The notes under the pieces: generated by a model
Told to the model about the DNA's origin: nothing
The model's database searches: none
What the model saw: only the letters and a program-made list of their open reading frames with translations
Program-made: the position numbers and the translations under genes
Shown here: piece after piece, positions 37,862 to 47,370 of the stretch
How the letters are laid out: every line of letters starts with the position of its first letter
Position numbering within the stretch: the stretch's first letter is position 1
NCBI RefSeq assembly: GCF_019966545.1
Contig: NZ_JAIMIC010000002.1
Span: 372,001 to 436,000 of the forward strand
Length of the DNA stretch: 64,000 nucleotides
From: Heliomarina baculiformis
GTDB lineage: Bacteria; Pseudomonadota; Alphaproteobacteria; Rhodobacterales; Rhodobacteraceae
Reading direction: 5' to 3'

Positions 37862-39001
37862 ATGACGAAACTATTCAAGGGATTACTGACCGGCGCATCA
37901 CTGCTGGCACTGGCGCCAGCAGTTCAGGCGGCGGATCAGCTGAGCTATGCGGGCGGCTGGCCACCGGGATCGGGCCCGACCGGGGCGCTTGAGAATTATG
38001 CCGAAGCCGTGGGTGAGGCGAGCGGCGGCGAGCTGACCATGCGGGTGTTCCCGCTGTCGCTGCTCAGCTTTGCCGAAAGCAATGCGGGTCTGCGCGACGG
38101 TCTGGCCGACCTTTCGACGATCTTGACGCCATATTTCTCGGCCGAGTTTCCCAATCTCAACATGATCTCCGAATTCTCGGAAATGGTTGAACTGGAAGAC
38201 TTTTCCGGTGAGCTCAGCTCGCTTGCCTTTGCGGGCGCGGTGTCGGAATACGTGATGCTGAACTGCGACAGCTGCCAGAAAGAGGTTGCGGCGCAGAACC
38301 AGGTTTACATGGGTGCGGGGATGACGACCTCTTATGCGCTGCAATGCACGGTGCCGGTGACCTCGCCCGAGGAACTGACCGGCAAACGTGTCCGGGCGGG
38401 CGGCGCTTACTGGGCGCGCTGGGCCGAGGCGATGGGCGCGGTGCCGGTTTCGATCTCGATCAACGAGACTTTCGAGGCGCTAAGCCAGGGGGTGCTGGAC
38501 TGTACCGCCAGTAACCCCGCAGAACTGGTGAACTTCAGCTTTATCGACGTCGTAAAGCATGTCTACATCGGGCTTCCCGGCGGGCAGTTCACCGTGCCGA
38601 CGATGATGAACAGGGACCGCTGGCAGGGGCTGAGCGAGGAATCGCGTCAGGCGCTGATGAAGGCGAATGCCGATCTCGCGGCGGAAATGACCTGGGTCTA
38701 TCTTGAAGAGGCACGCTCGGGCCTGTCGCAATCCAAAGAGCGCGGCATCGAGGTGACCGACGCCAACGACAGCCTGATCTCGATGAACCAGGACTTTATC
38801 GAACAAGACCTGTCTTCGGTCGTCGACATTTACTCGGAACGCTTTGATCTGGAGAATGGCGCCGATGCCAGCGCAAAGGTGCGGGAATTGCTGACGCGCT
38901 GGACCGAGCTGACCTCGGGTGTCGAGAGCGCAGAGGAGCTTGCGACGATCTACTGGGATGAAATCTATTCCAAGATCGACGTGTCCAGCTACGGCATGTG
39001 A
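37862..39001 (+). CDS. TRAP transporter solute-binding protein (DctP family)
   Basis: A 379-residue periplasmic protein with a signal peptide ending near residue 23 (PAVQA). The mature part opens with DQLSYAGGWPPGSGPTGALE and has the DctP-type core (ELTGKRVRAGGAYWARWAEA, about 172-191). It delivers a carboxylate-type ligand to the DctQM membrane parts. Two Cys in NCDSCQKE could form a disulphide. AGGAGGAGG precedes the ATG. The substrate is presumably the acid activated by the nearby CoA ligase. Confidence 0.9.
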   Translation: MTKLFKGLLTGASLLALAPAVQAADQLSYAGGWPPGSGPTGALENYAEAVGEASGGELTMRVFPLSLLSFAESNAGLRDGLADLSTILTPYFSAEFPNLNMISEFSEMVELEDFSGELSSLAFAGAVSEYVMLNCDSCQKEVAAQNQVYMGAGMTTSYALQCTVPVTSPEELTGKRVRAGGAYWARWAEAMGAVPVSISINETFEALSQGVLDCTASNPAELVNFSFIDVVKHVYIGLPGGQFTVPTMMNRDRWQGLSEESRQALMKANADLAAEMTWVYLEEARSGLSQSKERGIEVTDANDSLISMNQDFIEQDLSSVVDIYSERFDLENGADASAKVRELLTRWTELTSGVESAEELATIYWDEIYSKIDVSSYGM

Positions 39002-39010
39002 ATAGGTTAC

Positions 39011-39032
39011 GGGCCCCTCATGACAGGGGCCC
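39011..39032 (+). promoter_or_regulatory. Stem-loop between TRAP binding-protein and small permease genes
   Basis: A perfect 8-bp stem (39011-39018 with 39025-39032) with a six-base loop, 9 bp after the dctP-like stop and no T run. It is probably an mRNA-stability or attenuation element giving excess binding protein, as after choX. Confidence 0.6.
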
Positions 39033-39056
39033 GGCCACGCTTTGGGGAGGAAGCAG

Positions 39057-39593
39057 ATGTACAAAATCGGCAGGATCTTGTCCGGCCTGACAAGGGTTGC
39101 GTCCTTTCTGGGGACGCTTTGTATCGTCCTCATGATGCTGCACGTGACCGCCGATGTGGCGGGGCGCTATCTGTTCAACCGGCCGCTACCGGGGACAATC
39201 GCGATTGTCGGGCATTTCTACATGATCGCGGTGGTCTTTATCGCGCTGGGCGTTGCCGAAGAACAGCGGGCGCATATTTCGGTGGAATTCCTGACCGACA
39301 TGCTGCCGAACAGCTTTCAGGGCTGGATCGCGGTCTTCTCGAGCGTCCTGTCTGCGGCGGTTTTCGGACTGTTGGCGGTGCGCGCCTATGAAGAGGCAGT
39401 GAAAAAGACAAAGGTTGGCGCCGCGATGGAGCAGGGCTCGGCCATGATCCCGGTCTGGCAGAGCTATTGGTTCATCCCGTTGGGGGCCGGTCTGATCGCG
39501 CTGATCTGTGTTTACAGGGCGCTGGTCACGGCCTCGGGCAGCCGTAGCGGGCTGCGGGAAACGGATCTGGACGTAGAGATTATTCATGACTGA
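39057..39593 (+). CDS. TRAP transporter small permease (DctQ family)
   Basis: A 178-residue protein with four hydrophobic segments typical of DctQ. DVAGRYLFNRPLPGT and LGVAEEQRAHISVEFLTD are the characteristic conserved regions. The ATG at 39057 has GGGGAGG before it; an in-frame TTG at 39042 is less likely. Its end overlaps the large permease start by eight bases. Confidence 0.9.
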   Translation: MYKIGRILSGLTRVASFLGTLCIVLMMLHVTADVAGRYLFNRPLPGTIAIVGHFYMIAVVFIALGVAEEQRAHISVEFLTDMLPNSFQGWIAVFSSVLSAAVFGLLAVRAYEEAVKKTKVGAAMEQGSAMIPVWQSYWFIPLGAGLIALICVYRALVTASGSRSGLRETDLDVEIIHD

Positions 39594-40893
39594 TGTTGCA
39601 ATTGGGCTGACCGGGCTGGGGTCGCTGCTGGTGCTGATCGGGCTGCGTGTGCCAATTGGCGTGTCGCTGATCGGTGTTTCCTTTGTGGGGCTCTGGTCGC
39701 TGATGGGCTGGCGCGTGGCATGGGGGGCGCTGGGCACGATCCCGTACCAGTTCACCGCCAACTGGGTGCTGAGTTCGATCCCGATGTTCCTGTTCCTCGG
39801 GTTCATCAGCTATCACACGCAGCTGACTCGCGGGCTTTTTCAGGCGGCGCGGGCTTGGATGTCGGGCCTGCCGGGGGGGCTTGCCATCGCCTCGATCTTT
39901 GGTTCGGCCGGGTTTGCCGCCGTATCCGGTTCGTCGCTGGCCTGTTCGGCCGCCATGGGGCGTATCGCGATCCCCGAGATGATCAAGCACAAGTACCACC
40001 CGGAGCTGGCCACCGGCACGGTCGCCGTCGCCGGTACGATCGGCGCGCTGATCCCGCCTTCGATCATCCTGATCCTGTACGGCGTGATCGCGCAGGTTTC
40101 GATTGCCAAGCTGTTTCTGGGCGGTGTGAGCGCCGGTATCCTGACCGCCATCGGCTATATCATCGTGGTTCTGGTACGGGTGAAACTGAATCCGGATCTG
40201 GCCCCGTCGCGGGATGACCGGGCCAGCCTCTCTGAAAAGATCGTCGCGCTCAAGGATACATGGCCGATCCTGCTGGTGATGATCGGCATTTTCGGGGGGC
40301 TGTTCAGCGGGATCTTCACGCCCACCGAAGCCGGGGCCGTGGGGGCGTTCCTTGCCTGTCTCGTGGCCCTGATCAGCGGTGAGCTGACGCTTGAGCGGTT
40401 TCTCAAAGCCGCGCGCGAGACCACGACGACCACCGCATCGCTCTTGATCATCGCGGTAGGGGCCAGCCTGTTGACCCGCTTCCTTGCGCTGTCTGGTGCT
40501 GGCGATTACCTGTCGGCTGGCATCATGTCGGTGGCGGCAAACCCGGCACTGCTTTTGCTGGGGATCGTTTTGGTCTACCTGCTGCTCGGCATGTTCCTTG
40601 AGCCGATCGGGGCGATGCTTTTGACCCTCCCGATCATCCTGCCTGTCGTCGATGCGTCGGGCTGGAGCCTTCTGTGGTTCGGCGTCGTACTGACCAAGCT
40701 GCTTGAAATCGGGATGATCACGCCGCCCATCGGCATGAATGTCTTTGTGATCAAGGGTGTGGTCGGCGATCTGGTAAAGACTTCGGCCATCTTCCGCGGC
40801 GTGCTTTGGTTCATGGTGATGGACCTTGTGATCGTCGTGGTCCTGTCGGTCTGGCCTTCGCTGGTTCTGATGCTGCCCGACCTGATCGGCTAG
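39586..40893 (+). CDS. TRAP transporter large permease (DctM family)
   Basis: A 435-residue integral membrane protein with about twelve helices. Family segments include GSAGFAAVSGSSLACSAAMG (about 105-124), GTVAVAGTIGALIPPSIIL, FTPTEAGAVGAF and GMITPPIGMNVFVIKG. It uses an ion gradient to move the ligand released by the binding protein. It is the last gene of the rightward unit and is convergent with the second GntR gene, with 30 bp between the stops. Confidence 0.94.
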   Translation: MTDVAIGLTGLGSLLVLIGLRVPIGVSLIGVSFVGLWSLMGWRVAWGALGTIPYQFTANWVLSSIPMFLFLGFISYHTQLTRGLFQAARAWMSGLPGGLAIASIFGSAGFAAVSGSSLACSAAMGRIAIPEMIKHKYHPELATGTVAVAGTIGALIPPSIILILYGVIAQVSIAKLFLGGVSAGILTAIGYIIVVLVRVKLNPDLAPSRDDRASLSEKIVALKDTWPILLVMIGIFGGLFSGIFTPTEAGAVGAFLACLVALISGELTLERFLKAARETTTTTASLLIIAVGASLLTRFLALSGAGDYLSAGIMSVAANPALLLLGIVLVYLLLGMFLEPIGAMLLTLPIILPVVDASGWSLLWFGVVLTKLLEIGMITPPIGMNVFVIKGVVGDLVKTSAIFRGVLWFMVMDLVIVVVLSVWPSLVLMLPDLIG

Positions 40894-40923
40894 GCGAGGG
40901 GGGCAGTATTCGCCCGCCCGCTG

Positions 40924-41667
40924 TTATTGCAAAACGCTTGGGTCGGTGATCGGTGTCGCGTCTTCCAGCCCGGCAAGCTGAATGCCGCGCCAGAAATCCT
41001 CGATATGACGGCGCGACCATTCACGGGCGCGTTCCGGATCGCGATCGCGTATCGCCGCAAGCAGCTGCGAATGCGCCTCGATCTGGCGCGAGATCGCCTG
41101 CGGCACTTTCGGCGCGACCTGTGTAAAGCCTTGATAAAGCAGCAGGGCAATCGGCTCGCGCGCAAGGCTCAGCACGCGGTTCTTGCCCGCTTCGGCGATG
41201 AGCGAATGAAACCGCGTATCCAGCTGGATTGTTTCGTCTTCGTTTCCCTTGGCCGCAATCAGCGCGTCGTGCAGTTCTTCCAGCGCGGTTACTTCCGCGT
41301 CGGTCGCGAATTCGGCCGCGAGCGCGGCTGCGAGAGGTTCGGTTTCCAGCGCGACCTGCCAGAGTTCGCGAAACGTCACGTTCATCAGGACCATGGCACG
41401 GCTGGACCGGCTGGACAGCTTGTCGCTTTGCGGGCGGGCAACCTCGAGCCGGCGTGGAGTCGGGCGGCAAACAAGACCCTCGCTTTCGAGTTGCCGCAGC
41501 CCTTCGCGTACGGTCGAGCGGGTGACGCCGAACATCTCGGCCAGCGCAATTTCGCCGGGCAGGCGCTCGCCGGGTTTCAGTGTTCCCTGCATGATCTGGT
41601 CTTCGATCTCATCGGCGAACTGACGATAAGCATAGTTCACGGTCAATTGCTGTCCCCGCAGACCCAT
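40924..41667 (-). CDS. GntR/FadR-family transcriptional regulator (FCD domain), paralogue 2
   Basis: A 247-residue regulator of the same length and architecture as the one at 35334-36077, with long identical stretches (AEMFGVTRSTVREGLR; SEGLVCRPTPRR). It has a winged helix at about 10-75 and an FCD domain at about 90-225 (LDTRFHSLIAEAGKNRVL). Divergence is greatest in the ligand domain, so the two may read different ligands while recognising similar DNA. The ATG at 41667 is chosen over an in-frame TTG at 41676. Confidence 0.88.
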   Translation of the reverse strand: MGLRGQQLTVNYAYRQFADEIEDQIMQGTLKPGERLPGEIALAEMFGVTRSTVREGLRQLESEGLVCRPTPRRLEVARPQSDKLSSRSSRAMVLMNVTFRELWQVALETEPLAAALAAEFATDAEVTALEELHDALIAAKGNEDETIQLDTRFHSLIAEAGKNRVLSLAREPIALLLYQGFTQVAPKVPQAISRQIEAHSQLLAAIRDRDPERAREWSRRHIEDFWRGIQLAGLEDATPITDPSVLQ

Positions 41668-42047
41668 ATTCCCCAACTCCCTTCCTTACGGCTCCAGACT
41701 ACCCTGACTGGCTGCTGCCACGACATGATTTTTTCTTGAGCCTTGTGTAAAACCCGTTCTGTCGCAGCGCCGCGCTTAGCAGCGGGCAAAAGGGGATGAC
41801 AGCCGCCCCGCCCGAAATTCCGCAGGCAAAGGCCAAAGAACGGCGCCTGGGTCAATTATTGGGCATGAGACCGTAACACGCGGCGGGGCCCGAGAGCGGC
41901 AGATTTGGCTTTTCGCGACAAAGCTTTACAATCGATGACTAACGCTGCTGTGCAGCGGCTGCGTCCGTTATGTGCGATCACGCATGTTTTCGATCCGTTC
42001 GGGCCGCTATCTAAGAAGCACCCATATCAAGGTTTCCGGAAAACTCC
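41668..42047. other. Divergent intergenic region between GntR paralogue 2 and the MFS gene
   Basis: A 380-bp region with no supported gene. It should hold both promoters. A short palindrome TGCGATCACGCA near 41973-41984 is the only symmetric element I noticed; no copy of the 26-bp element is present. Confidence 0.5.
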
Positions 42048-43235
42048 ATGCTCGCGTTTTTTAAAGATCCACGGGCCGTTGCATTGTTGCTGGCGGCATC
42101 GCTTACCATCCTGTCCAACACGATCATCAGCCCGGCTCTGCCCGGGTTGCAGGCAAGCTTTCCGGACAATCCCAACGCGGAACTGATGACCCGGTTGCTG
42201 GTCACGGCGCCTTCGCTGCTCGTGGCGTTCTTTGCGCCCTTTGCCGGTATGGTGGCAGATCGTTTTGGTCGTCGGCGCCAGATATTGGTGGGCGCCTTGC
42301 TGTTTTCGGTGGCGGGATGTGCCGGGACGCTTTTGCCAAGCCTCGAAACCATCCTTGTCAGCCGCCTGTTCCTTGGGCTTTCGGTTGCAATGGTCATGAC
42401 GGGGCAGGCCGCTCTCATCGGTGACTATTTCGACGGCGAAGCGCGCGGCAAGTTCATGGGGCTGCAGATCGCGGTCGTCAATTTCAGCGGATTTGCCTTT
42501 ATCGCCCTCTCGGGCTGGCTTGCGGGCATGTCACCGCGCCTGCCGTTCCTGATCTACGCGCTTGGAGCGATCATCTTTCCCTATCTCTGGTTCACGGTAA
42601 AGGATCCGGTTGCCAAAGCATCCACCGGCCCCGAGGTCGCCGGCGAAAACGCCGGGTCAGCGGGATGGGTTCTGACGCTGGTAGTTATCGTAACGCTTTC
42701 GGCGCTCAGCTTTGTCCTGTTTTACCTCGTGCCGACGCAGATCCCGTTTTACCTCGCGACCATCGGTTTCGACAGCGCCTCTGACCCGGCGCAGGTTCTT
42801 GCCATGGTGACGCTTGCAGGGGGTGCGACGGCGCTTGCCTTCGGGCGAATTCACGCCCGTCTCGGGCATGGGCTGACGCCGGCGTGCGGTTTCCTGTTCA
42901 TGGCCTGCGGCTTTGGCTTGCTTGACTGGGTGCACAGTATGGCCCTGATCGACCTTGCAGCGCTGTGTATCGGCGCCGGGTTTGGCCTGACGATGCCGAC
43001 CTTCTTTGCCGTTGCGCTTGACGCGGCGCCGGCGCAGCACCGGGGTCTTGTTTCGGGCGCTATCACGACGAGCATCTTCCTGGGCCAGTTCATCTCGCCG
43101 ATCTTCAGCATGCCGATGGTCGGCGCGATCGGGTACGAGGGCACCTTCGGCGTAGCGGCTATCATCCTCGTGGTCACCGCGGTCTTGGTCTACCTGTTCT
43201 TCCAGCGTCGCGGACGTTCCACCGTTCCTGCGTAA
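42048..43235 (+). CDS. MFS transporter
   Basis: A 395-residue membrane protein with about twelve hydrophobic helices. MFS motif A appears as GMVADRFGRRRQI after helix 2, and SRLFLGLSVAMVMTGQAALI resembles the motif B region of drug-efflux type members. Substrate unknown; export of a metabolite or drug is as likely as uptake. It lies between the acyl-CoA locus and the signalling cluster without obvious operon partners. Confidence 0.88.
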   Translation: MLAFFKDPRAVALLLAASLTILSNTIISPALPGLQASFPDNPNAELMTRLLVTAPSLLVAFFAPFAGMVADRFGRRRQILVGALLFSVAGCAGTLLPSLETILVSRLFLGLSVAMVMTGQAALIGDYFDGEARGKFMGLQIAVVNFSGFAFIALSGWLAGMSPRLPFLIYALGAIIFPYLWFTVKDPVAKASTGPEVAGENAGSAGWVLTLVVIVTLSALSFVLFYLVPTQIPFYLATIGFDSASDPAQVLAMVTLAGGATALAFGRIHARLGHGLTPACGFLFMACGFGLLDWVHSMALIDLAALCIGAGFGLTMPTFFAVALDAAPAQHRGLVSGAITTSIFLGQFISPIFSMPMVGAIGYEGTFGVAAIILVVTAVLVYLFFQRRGRSTVPA

Positions 43236-43323
43236 CTGTTTTGCGGGAGCGGGCGCGTCGCCGTTTGCGCCCTGTGCTCGGTAAGGTGATGTTTTGCAGG
43301 GGGACGGGATCATTCAGACCAGT

Positions 43324-43983
43324 TCACGCCTTGCGCAGTGGTCCAGTCTGAAAGCAAAAGTCATCGTCCTTGGTGAATTCCATGAGATAACCCTTCAGAT
43401 GCGCGTGCTTTTCCTGTTTTTTCTCGCGTGCGATCGACTGCGCCGCTTCGGACATTGCCGCCATGATGGTGGGGCGCAGCGATTGGCGGAAGCTATCGTC
43501 GCGCAAGGCTGAAATAAGCGCGTGTTCAGCTTCGCGCTTCAGCATTGTAGGATCAAACTGCTGAACACGATTTTCCAGTGCTTGCAGGATCGCAGAGCGC
43601 AGACTTTCGGGCGAGATATCCTGTTTCGGCAAAAAGTCTGAACACCCGGCTTTCAGTGCCGCGACTGCCAGTTCGATCTGCCCGTTTCCGGAGATCATGA
43701 TGGTCGCGGCATTCCGGTTCTTGCTACTCGCCTGGACAATGTCCAAAGCCGAAAAACCGTCACCATCGGCCAGCCGGTAATCTACGAGCACAAGGTCATA
43801 GGCGTGCTCCTGCATGGATTGTTCCATCGTTTCCAGCGTCGGAACAGAATGCATCGTAATGGGAAGACCCAGCCCATCGCTCATCCGGCAGATACGCCGC
43901 CGGTCAAATTCGTCATCGTCAAGCAGGAGCGCATTCACCGCTTTTGGCTCTGCCGAAGGATAGATCGTTGAAGGCTCAGTCAT
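43324..43983 (-). CDS. Response regulator without DNA-binding domain (receiver 1)
   Basis: A 219-residue protein. The receiver domain covers about residues 16-135 with the acidic pocket Asp22-24 (LLLDDDEFDRRR), phosphoacceptor Asp68 (LVLVDYRLADGDG), Ser98 and Lys120 (FLPKQD). The remaining 85 residues are predicted helical and match no output domain I know. It is paralogous to the receiver at 45112-45807 (shared DDxxFDRRRI). It lies 144 bp behind the kinase at 44128-44877 on the same strand, the likely partner. Start at MTEPST; the frame extends to 44004. Confidence 0.85.
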   Translation of the reverse strand: MTEPSTIYPSAEPKAVNALLLDDDEFDRRRICRMSDGLGLPITMHSVPTLETMEQSMQEHAYDLVLVDYRLADGDGFSALDIVQASSKNRNAATIMISGNGQIELAVAALKAGCSDFLPKQDISPESLRSAILQALENRVQQFDPTMLKREAEHALISALRDDSFRQSLRPTIMAAMSEAAQSIAREKKQEKHAHLKGYLMEFTKDDDFCFQTGPLRKA

Positions 43984-44127
43984 TTGCGACCCCCGAATTG
44001 CCACCCGTAGCGACTGTATCCGGTAGCAATCCGGATTTCGTTAATTTCGCCAGGGTGAGAAGGGCGCGCGTGTCGAAGGTTTTACTAAACTTCCTGTCGG
44101 GTCGTTTTTGCGAAGCCGTGAGTATCG

Positions 44128-44877
44128 CTAGCCAACGGTCCGACAGGAATTTGGAAACTTGATCGCTATGCGGGTGCCTCGAATGCCTTCGGTGGGGAGC
44201 CATTCAATCTGCGCCTTGTACAGGTTCGCGATCTTGCGGACGTTGGCCAGACCCATACCGCTGCCCTCGATTTCATCCCGGGGTTTCAGGGTCGTCATGA
44301 CCTCGAAAACTTTCTCTCGCGATTTTTTCGGAATGCCGGGGCCATCGTCCCAGACTGACAAAACCGGCCCCTGCGGCGTGTCATGGGTGGATATCTTGAT
44401 AAATCCAGTTTCACTGTCGTGATGCTTTATTGAATTTGAGAGAAGCGAAGACACAAGGGTAAGCGCATCATGTTCGCCGAGAAAGATAGTTGGCGAATGT
44501 ATTTCCCTGTTAAGCTCGAAACCCTGCGGAACGGGAACCTGATCAAGGGTCGTATCAATGACCGTGTTCCAGTGCAATTGAATGGATTCCTGCATTCGCC
44601 CAATCCGCGAGTAAACCAAAAGGTCTATCAGCATCCGGTCCAATCGTCGCGTATGGGTGTTCATCAGTTCGATATTACCGGCGAGGGATTTGGAAATTGG
44701 CAGTCCGGCATCCCTGATATCTTCTTCGATCCATTGGGGGAGTTCGAGAAGCGCGCGTACGGAGTTCCGTACGTCATGACTCACTAAATATATGAAATCC
44801 TCGAATTCCTGTGCGGCATTTTCAATTGAAACAACGGCCGACGTATTCGTATCCACTTTTCTTTCTGGCAGAGACAT
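44128..44877 (-). CDS. Sensor-less histidine kinase (kinase 1)
   Basis: A 249-residue cytoplasmic histidine kinase. The phosphoacceptor is His34 (LVSHDVRN); the ATPase domain has SNSIKHHD (N box), WDDGPGIP (G1) and GSGMGLANVRK (G2). There is no transmembrane or PAS segment, only about 25 residues before the dimerisation helix. The H-box style resembles the light-sensing phytochrome kinase group, but the photosensory part is missing. It must receive its input from another protein. It is divergent from receiver 2. Confidence 0.87.
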   Translation of the reverse strand: MSLPERKVDTNTSAVVSIENAAQEFEDFIYLVSHDVRNSVRALLELPQWIEEDIRDAGLPISKSLAGNIELMNTHTRRLDRMLIDLLVYSRIGRMQESIQLHWNTVIDTTLDQVPVPQGFELNREIHSPTIFLGEHDALTLVSSLLSNSIKHHDSETGFIKISTHDTPQGPVLSVWDDGPGIPKKSREKVFEVMTTLKPRDEIEGSGMGLANVRKIANLYKAQIEWLPTEGIRGTRIAIKFPNSCRTVG

Positions 44878-45111
44878 CGTGTATCCTTGATCATGCTAAG
44901 CCTGAGCTTCGTAACGCTTTTGACCTAACGGACTCTTAAGTCGTCATTCCGGCGATTATGAAACGGGTTCGAATCACCGCTGCTTTCAAAAATCCTAAAA
45001 GTTTTCACAATATCCGTGATCGTATTTCACCAATGGGTAACCGGTTCGAAGCTAGGTTCCCATGTTAAGGGGCGCGTTTTCGTTGGCCACACCTTATCGA
45101 AGGGAGTAGAT

Positions 45112-45807
45112 ATGAAGCAGAATATTCAAGAGATTGAAACTGTTACCGTCAAGGCCCCGTGCTCAGAGCCGGGAATCAAAGCTCTTATTCTGGACGACAG
45201 CGTCTTTGACCGACGGCGCATCCGTCGCCTGAGTGATGATACCGCGTTGGGAATAACTCTTGATGAGACAGCATCGATCGAGGGCTTGCAAGAAGCATTG
45301 GATCAGGAACGGTTCGACGTGATCCTCATTGATTACAATCTTCCTCAAGGCGATGGGATTGAGGCCCTCCAGGTGATTCGTAACCATCAGGTGAACGGAT
45401 CCTGCCCAACGATCATGGTTACCGGGGACGATAAATCGGATGTCGCCGTCAAATCCTTAAAGATGGGGTGCGAAGATTACCTTACCAAAGATGAAATGAC
45501 TCCCGAGACTTTAAAGTTCAGTATCGTGGGGGCAATTAAAAGTGCAGCAAAGAACGCCGGAATAGACGCGCTGGTTCAATCGGAAATTGAACAGGTCACG
45601 TCCGTTATCATGGCCAAATACACGAACGCGCTGCAGCCCAAATTGGCACGGGTTATTCGTGATATGAGAAGCCTGAGATCCTCACTTCCGGATAAAGACG
45701 TGAATGTTCCGGGTGAACTGGAAAATATCGAGCGTCAATGTATCAAACTGTGGTCACTGCTGCTTGATCCTCACACGGTGTCGCGCCGGCAAGAATTTCG
45801 ACATTAA
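45112..45807 (+). CDS. Response regulator without DNA-binding domain (receiver 2)
   Basis: A 231-residue paralogue of receiver 1. The acidic pair is Asp28-Asp29 (LILDDSVFDRRR), the phosphoacceptor Asp74 (ILIDYNLPQGDG), with Thr104 (IMVTGDD) and Lys126 (YLTKDE). A helical C-terminal tail of about 95 residues contains no HTH. AAGGGAG precedes the ATG at 45112; an open frame to 45016 is discounted. It is followed by a PAS kinase and a third receiver on the same strand. Confidence 0.86.
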   Translation: MKQNIQEIETVTVKAPCSEPGIKALILDDSVFDRRRIRRLSDDTALGITLDETASIEGLQEALDQERFDVILIDYNLPQGDGIEALQVIRNHQVNGSCPTIMVTGDDKSDVAVKSLKMGCEDYLTKDEMTPETLKFSIVGAIKSAAKNAGIDALVQSEIEQVTSVIMAKYTNALQPKLARVIRDMRSLRSSLPDKDVNVPGELENIERQCIKLWSLLLDPHTVSRRQEFRH

Positions 45808-45930
45808 AGTCCAAAACGGGTGTCTAAGACGACTCTTGCATGAAAGATGGAAGAGCGACCGGCGGGCTTGTTTTCAGTAGCTCATATCGCTTGAAGAATG
45901 AAGAATTCTTCTTCGGGCCGAGGTCTCGAT

Positions 45931-47370
45931 ATGTCGACGATATTATTGTCTATCGATCACTTTCCGGCTCCTGCCTTACTCGTTTCAGAATCGGGCGTAA
46001 TAACTGAATGTAATTTGATGGCGGCCGAACTGCTGAAGGCACCTCGGAGTGAGGTTGAAGGCAAACCGCTCGATAGCTTGCTTGTGGATTTATGGTTTGG
46101 CCGACAAAATTCGACACCCGTTCATGCCTTGCTCAGTGCAACCCCACCGGAAACGTTGCTCAAGCAGAGCAGCAAAACAATGGACGGCCGGGATGTCACC
46201 GTTTCCATCTCTGCCGGACCTTCCGAGGGGCGCACATCGGTTTCTTATTGCATTGCGCTCAGCCAAGGAGAGGCGCCAGGATCATCCTCGCAGAATTTCC
46301 GCGATATTGTGGATGCCTCGGCCAGCGCCATCATCATGTGTGATGCAACGGGGGCGATCAGGTTTGCCAGCCGCGCGGCAGGTGGGCTGTTTGGGTACGA
46401 TTTGGACAGCCTGATTGGGATGTGCGTGGACCAGCTGGTGCCTGGTAAGCTCAAGAGGCACCACAAGGATTACCGGATCGAATTTAGCAAGGCGATGAAA
46501 CCCCGCGCCATGGGCCGCAAGAGCAAGGTTACTGCGGTTCACAAGGAAGGGCATGAAATCCCGATTGAAATCGTGCTGACGCCTGTCAACGAGGCGGATG
46601 CCGAGATCATGTGCACCATCGTCGATTTGACCGAGCACGTGGCGACGAGAACGGAAATTTCGCAAAAAGCAAAAGAGCTTGAGCAGCTTAACGCCGAACT
46701 TTCGGCCTTTGCCAATAGTGCCAGTCATGATCTCAAGGCGCCGCTTTGTTCAATCGAGGGCTTGCTGAGCCTATGTCTGGAGGATCTAGAAGCTGGCGAC
46801 GCCGACGAATTGAAGAAGAACCTTGAAGAGGCGCTGCTGATCAGCCGTTCAAATGCCAGCAAGGTGGAGAAAATCATCGAACTTGCGCAGGCAGGACAGG
46901 CCAAGTTGCACAAGGAAAGATTTTCACTGCGCGCGGATATCGTCGAAATCTGGCGCAGTTTGCGGTCCGTTGGATCTGCGGGCGCGGTACTGGAATTTGA
47001 CCTGCGCCACGGCGACATCGTCAATCTCGAGCGCGCCGCGATGAACATGATACTCGCCAACCTTTTGTCGAATGCCCTGCGCTATGGCGACCCGGAGAAA
47101 CCATCTCACGTAATCAGGATTTCAAGTCGGCGGGAAAACAACCAGTTGCAGATGGTGGTGGGCGACAACGGGCGCGGTATTTCCGGAGGTAATCTGCAGC
47201 GCGTCTTTACCTATTTCTCAAGGTTCGATGAGCTAAGCAATGAGGGGGTCGGCCTCGCGCTGGTGCGCAAACAGATCGAACGGCTGGGCGGCGCGATTTC
47301 GGTTCACAGCGTCGAAGGGCAGGGCACTGAATTCAGCTTTCTAATTCCACTGGAAGAAAGAGAGGAATGA
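45931..47370 (+). CDS. PAS-domain histidine kinase (kinase 2)
   Basis: A 479-residue soluble kinase. Two PAS-like modules (about 5-110 and 125-240; the second has DASASAIIMCDATGAIRFAS and GHEIPIEIVLTPV) are followed by a short coiled coil, a HisKA helix with His266 (NSASHDLKAPL) and an ATPase domain with NLLSNALRYGD, GDNGRGIS and GVGLALVRKQ. No transmembrane helix is seen, so it senses a cytoplasmic cue. The ATG at 45931 after GAGGT is preferred to the one at 45898. Its stop overlaps the start of receiver 3. Confidence 0.88.
   Translation: MSTILLSIDHFPAPALLVSESGVITECNLMAAELLKAPRSEVEGKPLDSLLVDLWFGRQNSTPVHALLSATPPETLLKQSSKTMDGRDVTVSISAGPSEGRTSVSYCIALSQGEAPGSSSQNFRDIVDASASAIIMCDATGAIRFASRAAGGLFGYDLDSLIGMCVDQLVPGKLKRHHKDYRIEFSKAMKPRAMGRKSKVTAVHKEGHEIPIEIVLTPVNEADAEIMCTIVDLTEHVATRTEISQKAKELEQLNAELSAFANSASHDLKAPLCSIEGLLSLCLEDLEAGDADELKKNLEEALLISRSNASKVEKIIELAQAGQAKLHKERFSLRADIVEIWRSLRSVGSAGAVLEFDLRHGDIVNLERAAMNMILANLLSNALRYGDPEKPSHVIRISSRRENNQLQMVVGDNGRGISGGNLQRVFTYFSRFDELSNEGVGLALVRKQIERLGGAISVHSVEGQGTEFSFLIPLEEREE

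Noticed and set aside
44128-44877. Kinase 1 as a bacteriophytochrome
   Set aside because: Only the kinase core is similar; no GAF/PHY domain or chromophore Cys precedes it.
45035-45065. EcfG-type (GGAAC...GTT) promoter near the signalling island
   Set aside because: A GGAACC is present on the minus strand, but spacing to GTT is about 15 bases, short of the usual 16-17, and it points away from the best-placed gene start.
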